Below, one piece after another: positions 57,766 to 64,000 of a stretch of DNA of 64,000 bases (positions within the stretch are counted from its first letter, which is position 1; every line of letters starts with the position of its first letter). A model generated the notes under the pieces. It searched no databases, had not been told where the DNA came from, and saw only the letters and a program-made list of their open reading frames with translations. The stretch is from positions 100,363,594 through 100,427,593 of the forward strand of contig NC_063162.1 in the NCBI RefSeq assembly GCF_023159225.1. The letters run 5' to 3'. The DNA is from Perognathus longimembris pacificus (taxonomy: Eukaryota; Chordata; Mammalia; Rodentia; Heteromyidae). The position numbers and the translations under genes were made by a program.

Positions 57766-59296
57766 AGGGCAGAGGGGTCTAAGGTATTGTGTATCTTCCA
57801 CAATATAAAGACTGGGTTTTAGATGCCTGAGCTGAGCACTGGGCTGAAGATAGGGTGGGCTGTCCTCAGACCTGGTGTCGGGAGACTAGGATAACTTTAA
57901 TGATGGCAGCAGGAGAGAAAATGGGATTGTAACTCAGACAAATATAGGAAGTGCCCTGTTTTAACATGAGTGTGGCTGGCATAGGCTGTAGGAGACAAGT
58001 CTGTAATGTACTGCATTGCCTACTTTTTTCAATATAAGGAAAATATAACATATATTTTAAATATTTCAGTTCAATGTGTCTTCCTTTGAGCTGAAGCACT
58101 GATGGTGGTCAGTAGTTAGGAAACCATGCCATTCTCAGTTTCCTTTTCTCTCAACATGGTACACGTCACTCTGTCTTGGCTGGCTTCCATCCTCTCTGAC
58201 TGAATGGGACCTCATTATGCTGGGGAGGTCTGCGGCTGCTCACCAGACTCTTCTTTCTTGGAGAGTGATCTGTGTCTTGACTCTCTGCAAGCAGCTTTCT
58301 GAACAGGTCACATCTTTCCTTCTCCAGCATCAGCATGCTCCATCACTGAATATCATTTTACCATGCCTTATGGATGTGGGTAACAAAGATTTGAGCAGAG
58401 CTATGCCTGTGACATTCATGATTTGGCCCCCACTCCTTGAATGACCATTTTAGTCAATTCAAGGAGAGCAACTCCCTCTTTCTTTTCTTCTAATCCCTTT
58501 CAGAAAGTACTCAGCTTGCTGAGGAATGAAACCCTATGCTCCATGGCTCCCTTCCAGCTGGTTGCAGTTCCAAATTGTACTCCAAGCCAACACTAATTAT
58601 GTTCTGGGTTTCTTATTAATGCAAGAGTAAAGACATGTAAGCAAATATTGAATATTAATGCTCTCTAATAAGAAGGACCAAGTATTTTATTATGAGTTTG
58701 ACACTGTCTTGGTAGCTCTGAAGACACTGGCATGGAGTCTCACCTGTCAGGAAGCAGTGATAGTGCCCTCTGGCAGGAAGCTTCCAGTTTTCTGGGACAG
58801 CCTTTCCCATAACTTGCTAAAAAGCCCATGGCCACCTTCAGTGGCTTGGCAAGTAGAGCAAAGCCATGTGAATTTAAATGGCTCTCCCAGAGAATTAGCC
58901 ATCTTAGGTTCATTTTTGCAGTTTCTGTATTTGTTTGTTTTTCCTAGATAAGTCTTGTTTTTCCTAGATAAGTCAAAATTTGAACTATTATGGATTTAAC
59001 CTATTTTAAATTCACTTAAGAGAATGTCAGATTCTTTAGAAGGTGTCATTTCTGTGCATAGGCACTGTCTATCACCTGGTTTCTAAGAGTCCCCTACAAC
59101 TTTGATTCATGCATTATTAGAAATCATTAAAGCAAGTCTTACATTCTTTGCTGAATAGCAAATTAAAAAATGTTATTGTTTCACTTGAAAGTGATTTAAA
59201 AAACCCTACCTCTTTAAGATATTCTCTTGCCAGTTTCCTGTTAATCCCATCAATTTCCTCAATTTAAGTCTAGGAAGAATCATAATATAGGAGATC
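57766..59296. other. Unique stretch
   Basis: Open frames here are short and lack family resemblance. A 20-bp tandem duplication lies at 58935. Confidence 0.35.
58935..58974 (+). repeat. 20-bp perfect tandem duplication
   Basis: TTGTTTTTCCTAGATAAGTC occurs twice head to tail. Confidence 0.95.
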
Positions 59297-59390
59297 ATTG
59301 GTTCTTCAAACTAAAACAACCTGGGAAGCTCCACCCGTGGCCAATGAAATCAGAATTTCTTTTGTGTGCTTTGGGCAGCTGAAGATCTAA
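59297..59390 (+). mobile_element. MER5A-like fragment, host of a SINE insertion
   Basis: ATTGGTTCTTCAAACTAAAA, ACCTGGGAAGCTCC and GAAATCAGAATTTC resemble MER5A. A SINE is inserted at its right end. Confidence 0.5.
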
Positions 59391-59605
59391 TTTTTTTTTT
59401 TTTTTTTTTTTTTTGGCCAGTCCTGGGCCTTGGACTCAGGGCCTGAGCACTGTCCCTGGCTTCTTCCCGCTCAAGGCTAGCACTCTGCCACTTGAGCCAC
59501 AGCGCCGCTTCTGGCCATTTTCTGTATATGTGGTGCTGGGGAATCGAACCTAGGGCCTCGTGTATCCGAGGCAGGCACTCTTGCCACTAGGCTATATCCG
59601 CAGCC
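59391..59605 (-). mobile_element. IDL-Geo SINE, young subtype, with target duplication
   Basis: A full dimer carries the TTCCCGCTC and GTATCCGAGGCAGG variants. CTGAAGATCTAA flanks it (59379-59390 and 59606-59617). It landed in an MER5A-like fragment. Confidence 0.95.
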
Positions 59606-60294
59606 CTGAAGATCTAATTTTTAAAGACAGTTTTATTGAGGTATAATAATACACAGTGAACTGGACACATTTTTAAATGAAGCCACAGGTGAAACCATCA
59701 CCACCATCAAGACAGTGAACAGATCAACATGGTCAGGTGATTGCTTAGCACAGCTATTACTACTTCGTTTCAGACTCAAGAGTTGGTACAGTGTATAGCT
59801 CATAATTGCTTGCCCCATCCACTTGAGCAGGTGACTTGCTGTCAGACTAGAGATGTGCTGCAAATGGTGAGGGCTAGGCAGGGATGTGCTGCGAGAGGGC
59901 GAGAACTAGGTGAAAGTTGTACTGTCTGTGCTCTGAGAAGTTGCTTGGCCTGAAATCCTCTCGGTTCAATTGGCCCCCAGTCCAGGTGAGAGAAATGGAA
60001 CTTTATAGCTTAATAGTACTTCACATTGTCAATTATATAATAAGAAGTTTGGTGGCTGTTTTTCAGCCAATAGTAGTACAATAGTACATCTTTAGAAAAG
60101 CTATAAGAACATTAATGTTCAATATGGGCACTGACTTTAAGGATATGGTTTCTTCACATCGTGGAATTCAGAAATGAAAGCTGGTTTATAGACTATTAAA
60201 TGGGGGAGTGGTTCAGTGTTACATGAAAAGAGCAGGCCATCAAGTCAGCGTGTGTGCTACTTCTCCTTTATTTTATCTTTTTAAATTTTTTGAT

Positions 60295-60430
60295 CTTTGA
60301 GACAGGGTCCCATTCTGAAGCCCAGGCTGGCTGTGAACTCACAAGGTAGCTTGGAGTGACCCTGAATTCAAAATCTTCCTTTGTTCACGGAGTGCTAGAG
60401 TTACAGATATTAGCCACCACACCAGGCTGG
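60295..60430 (-). mobile_element. B1 monomer SINE
   Basis: GAGACAGGGTCCCATTCTG, GCCCAGGCTGGCTGTGAAC and AGCCACCACACCAGGCTGG are the standard antisense B1 landmarks. Confidence 0.85.
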
Positions 60431-61735
60431 GATACCATTTCTATTGTGGGGTGAAAAAGAATATAAAGATAATACTCAAAACCTTTTAAAACAAAAGAAA
60501 AAATTGAAAGGTATATACAGATATATACTGTTTATACAGCCAAAAAACCCCATTAGCAATTGTTATTTCTACTAGTGGAAGAAAAATGTGTGTGTGTGTG
60601 TGTGTGTTTTGGGGGGATTTGGGGGATTTTTTTGGTAGACTTTAACTTCTTTAAAAATTTTTCTGTACTTTGCATGTTTGGGGAAATGAAAGTAATTTTA
60701 AAATCAAATACAATAAATGTTATTAAAACACAGCTTTAAAAAGTCCCAGAAGTAAAAATAAAGCTCCATTTAAAACAATCCAGTCAAATAATGAAGACTA
60801 TAAAAATTCATTAGCATTCTGGTTTTGAACTAGTGTGCATTATGGTAGCATTCACTAAATATCTTGGGTAATTTGCACAAATGACTGAAGCTAAGCAAAA
60901 TAAACAGATCCCTGCTCAAGTTGGAACAAGTACAGCTGTTTCTCCACACACACACAGTCATAAAAGCAAATTCTATTTGTTTCTTTGATGAAACTCAAGT
61001 TCAAGGTTGTGAGGCATTTGCATTACTGTTGAGGAGTGTTGGCATTTCATTTCAGTTTGACTGACTCCAACTGCTTTTCAGTGAAAAGATTGGGCAGTAT
61101 GCAAATCATTTCTGCACGAGGCCCACTTTAAAAACACATCAGTCTGTAAAGCACTTCTTCCAACATGGGAGGAGACATGAGGTAAGTCCATGCATCCCTT
61201 AGCATGTTGGAGTAGATTACCTGGGAGTCCCTGTGACTGTCCCTTATTCCTAGCCCTCCGTTCTGGACCTTGGCTCTGCTCACTGCTTTTGTCAACTTCC
61301 AACTTCACTCTCTGTTTCTCCTTATTGCATCTATCTTCTCAGCCTACCAATTCTCTCAAGCCTCCTCTGATCTAAATCTCTTCTCTACTGTTCCTATTCT
61401 ATTTCTCCTCATACCCTCACTTCCCTTTCTTCTAATGCCAGCATCTCCATGGGTTTGTCAGTATTTTCTGCCTGATTCTGGCTGGAAGTACTATCCCGAG
61501 CACTTTCTTTACAAGAAAGAACTGTCTTTCACAGTTTGTGTAAATCACAACCCCACTTCGCTTACCCCATTCTAGACCAGGCCTGTTTTCTGTCTGATGC
61601 CTTTCTATGCCCACCTTTGAATTTCTAGGAACATAGCAGACCCTATGGGGACTTATTTGTAAGACCTAAAATCACCTTTCTTCTTTTTTTTTCATTTTGG
61701 TGTGTGTGCATGTGTTTTGGGGGGAGGAATTTGGG
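60431..61735. other. Unique stretch with short GT run
   Basis: A GT repeat of about 20 bp lies at 60588-60608 followed by G-rich and T-rich runs. A similar GT, GGGG, TTTGGGGG order recurs near 61699-61745. No gene was seen. Confidence 0.35.
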
Positions 61736-62060
61736 GGATTTTTTTGGGTAGACTTGGGGTTTAAACTCATGGCCTCAAGCTTGCTAGACTGGCACTCTGC
61801 CCCTTGAGCCATACATCCAGATCTGTTTCTTTTTTTTTTTTTTGTTATTTTGAAATAGGGTCTTGTTTCCCAACCAAGTGTGAGCGTCAAGCCTACTTTC
61901 CAGTTGTTGTTGGGATCACAGACCCCATTGTCCAGCTTCCTTCTGTGCAGATGGAGTTTCATGGACTTTTCTGCTCATGGTTGGTTTGGATTCAGTATCC
62001 TCCCAACCTCAGCCATCCCGGTAACTTTGGAAAACAGGTGCATGCTACTGCATTGAAGTG
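61736..62060 (-). mobile_element. Old ID-like and B1-like SINE fragments
   Basis: GGGGTTTAAACTCATGGCC and TTGAGCCATACATCCAG are antisense ID-like. After a poly(T), AATAGGGTCTTGTTTCCC and ATGGACTTTTCTGCTCATG are diverged B1-like segments. Confidence 0.6.
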
Positions 62061-63399
62061 TATATTGAGAAAGGGTTTACACAAACATTTCTGCCTAGGC
62101 TGTCCTCGAACCACAATCTTCCCAATCCAGTCTCCCAAAGAACCCATTGTTTGGCTCCTGAATGCATCTCCTAATTCACGAATATGGAAAGGTTGTTTTG
62201 GGATTTGGTTTTTAGCACTCTTTGCTTTTTTATGGAACACATTCCACTAAATGTACTGTGTTTTATGCATATATCTTACATTTAAAGTTAACAGTTTTCC
62301 ACTTTAGCCAAGCTTTCCCTTCTTACAAAGTCTTTGTGTGTTTTCTTGTTGAGTTACTTCAGCAGATATAAATGAGGCTATGCCATAGCAGAGTCAAACA
62401 GACCAAGATTAAAATGTCATCTCTGATGTGTGCAAACTCTGACTGGAATATGTTACTACTCTTATCTGGACCCCAGTATATACATGTATAAAGTCATTAT
62501 AATAAAAAAATCTACCTGTGCATTTTTAGCAATCATATTTTAAAATACAACTCCATGAACAGAAACATACATTATACCCTCCTGTACATGTGACCCTACT
62601 TTTTAGTATAGATATTTATTATAGCTCATACTGACTTTAATTTTAAAGTTCATATCTATGTATAACCTTCTTGCATTAATAGCAAATTCTACATGAGGAT
62701 GGCACTTGTGGAATGATTGTGAGAATTAAGAGAAATTATTTGGGAAGCCCTGAGCCATGGAGGTTACGCCCTGAATGCTGAAGCCCTTTTTTCCTGGATC
62801 CCTCCATTTATACCTGGTGACATTCCTAGAACAAGGAAGTTTCATGGAGGTGTGAGCACCTATGCAGTCAGTTTGTGTACTAGAAGATGGTGCCCTAGCA
62901 AATCGTCAAACCCTGTTCTTCGTTACCCCCCTTCTAGCCTTATTTTCTCCCAGACCCAAGCTCCAAATGGAGGCTATGAATGCCAAGGGTTTGTTCTTTC
63001 TGCTTTAGTCAACCAGTATGATCTATCCAAAGACTTTTAAATCACAGAAAATATACATCGCAGTATATTAAATCAGCAGATGGTTAGTCATATGCTGCAA
63101 GCTCTCTGTGCTGCCAAGTCACCCACACACCCACAGCCATAGCAAAGGGGAAGGGGAAAAACTCCATTTCCTCCTTTGCTTGGAATTGCTATTTTTTTTC
63201 TCATCTCTGATGCCAGTGACTTCTCACAGGATTTATAAGAAAAGAAAAGTCTCACTGTTCTAGAAATGCCAGAAAACGTTCCAAAACTTGCTTAGTCTTC
63301 TTCCTAGCAACAGGTCCAACAACTTCCTGTTTCTTCCGGGTGGCATGGCTCTCATGGGGTTTTGTCCTTTCTCTGCCACCAATTCGCCATACAATTCTG
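62061..63399. other. Unique stretch
   Basis: Apart from a MIR-like fragment, no repeat or coding signal was recognised. Confidence 0.35.
62400..62515 (+). mobile_element. MIR-like fragment
   Basis: AGACCAAGATTAAAATGTC, a CTCTTATCTGGACCCCAG stretch and GTATAAAGTCATTATAAT suggest a diverged MIR. Confidence 0.45.
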
Positions 63400-63530
63400 A
63401 ACCCTTAGTCTGGTTTCTGTGCCTCTATTTATCATCTATTAGATTAATAAAACTGCCTATGAAATGAAATTATTAGGAGAATACAGCACCCAGAGTTGAG
63501 TAAACACTCAGTGCCTTACTTGCATGAGCA
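63400..63530 (+). mobile_element. MIR 3' part
   Basis: GTCTGGTTTCTGTGCCTC, ATCATCTATTAGATTAATA and GAGTAAACACTCAGTGCC follow the 3' part of MIR. Confidence 0.55.
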
Positions 63531-63667
63531 ATGAATAAGCCTATGAGTGAGTGAAAGGAATGTCCACCAAGAATTATAGGAACACCTGGCCAGGTGCTGG
63601 TAGCTCAACACTGCTCCAACTTTAAAGTATGTATGAATCTCAGGTATCTTATTAAAATGTGTTTACT

Positions 63668-63905
63668 CCAGCTGGCTGCCGGTGGCTCATGCCTATAATC
63701 CTAGCTACACAGGAGGCTGAGATCTGAGGATTACAGTTCAAAGTCAGCCCAGGCAGGAAAGCCTGTAAACTCTTATCTCCAATAAACTACAAAAAGAAAA
63801 AAAGGAAAGAAAAGAAAAGCCAGAAGTGGAGCTGTGGCTGAAGTGATAGAGCACTAGCCTTGAGCACAAAAACTCAGGGATGGCTCCCCGGCTCTGAGTT
63901 CAAGA
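63668..63905 (+). mobile_element. B1-like/Geo composite SINE, full length
   Basis: Both halves are present. An A/G-rich insertion of about 25 bp (63790-63818) lies at the linker between them. Confidence 0.9.
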
Positions 63906-64000
63906 AGGAAGGGCCAGAGGAGGAGAAGGAAGTAGAAGAGGAAGAGGAGAAAGAGGAGTACCATCACCTAGAGTCTTGACTCTGTCACTTCCTAGCTATG

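Overview
This is a window of nuclear DNA from a mammal, most likely a geomyoid rodent (kangaroo rat, pocket mouse or pocket gopher group). The strongest clue is the dominant interspersed repeat. It is a dimeric SINE whose left half is ID-like (derived from a tRNA-Ala-type gene) and whose right half is unlike other rodent SINEs. That is the architecture published for IDL-Geo, a SINE described as restricted to Geomyoidea. A second, equally common SINE joins a B1-like left half to the same right half. L1 3' ends, MIR, L2, MER5A-like, MaLR and ERV fragments complete a mammalian repeat landscape. There is no bacterial, phage or CRISPR-like content, and no prokaryotic gene logic applies.

Layout. 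Positions 1-14.2 kb are repeat-rich, gene-poor DNA (SINEs, an L1 3' end at 2.9-3.7 kb, an L2-like stretch, a MaLR-like LTR, MIR). Positions 14.2-16.6 kb are the one clearly gene-associated region. A unique upstream segment and a long (CT)n tract lead into a CpG island of about 1.7 kb holding a candidate non-coding first exon on the + strand with a good splice donor after 15427. I could not name the gene. Positions 16.6-64 kb look like a long first intron or intergenic DNA, with scattered SINEs separated by unique AT-rich sequence. The most structured spots are a large polypyrimidine tract (20.47-20.84 kb), a near-perfect AT-rich palindrome (42.12-42.19 kb), and a 5'-inverted L1 with an ERV solo LTR nested inside it (42.46-43.73 kb).

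No protein-coding exon could be supported. The only coding-like sequence I trust is fossil: the C-terminal part of L1 ORF2, twice. All other open frames lie in SINEs, microsatellites, the CpG island or unique DNA without family resemblance. Nothing here looks like a new gene system. The observations most worth following are about mobile elements and genome structure: the shared right monomer of two SINE families, long microsatellites sitting at SINE 3' tails, a SINE copy that seems to have been primed from an internal A-rich site, the nested inverted L1/LTR, and the promoter region. Repeat boundaries were read by eye and are good to about 5-20 bp except where target-site duplications are given.
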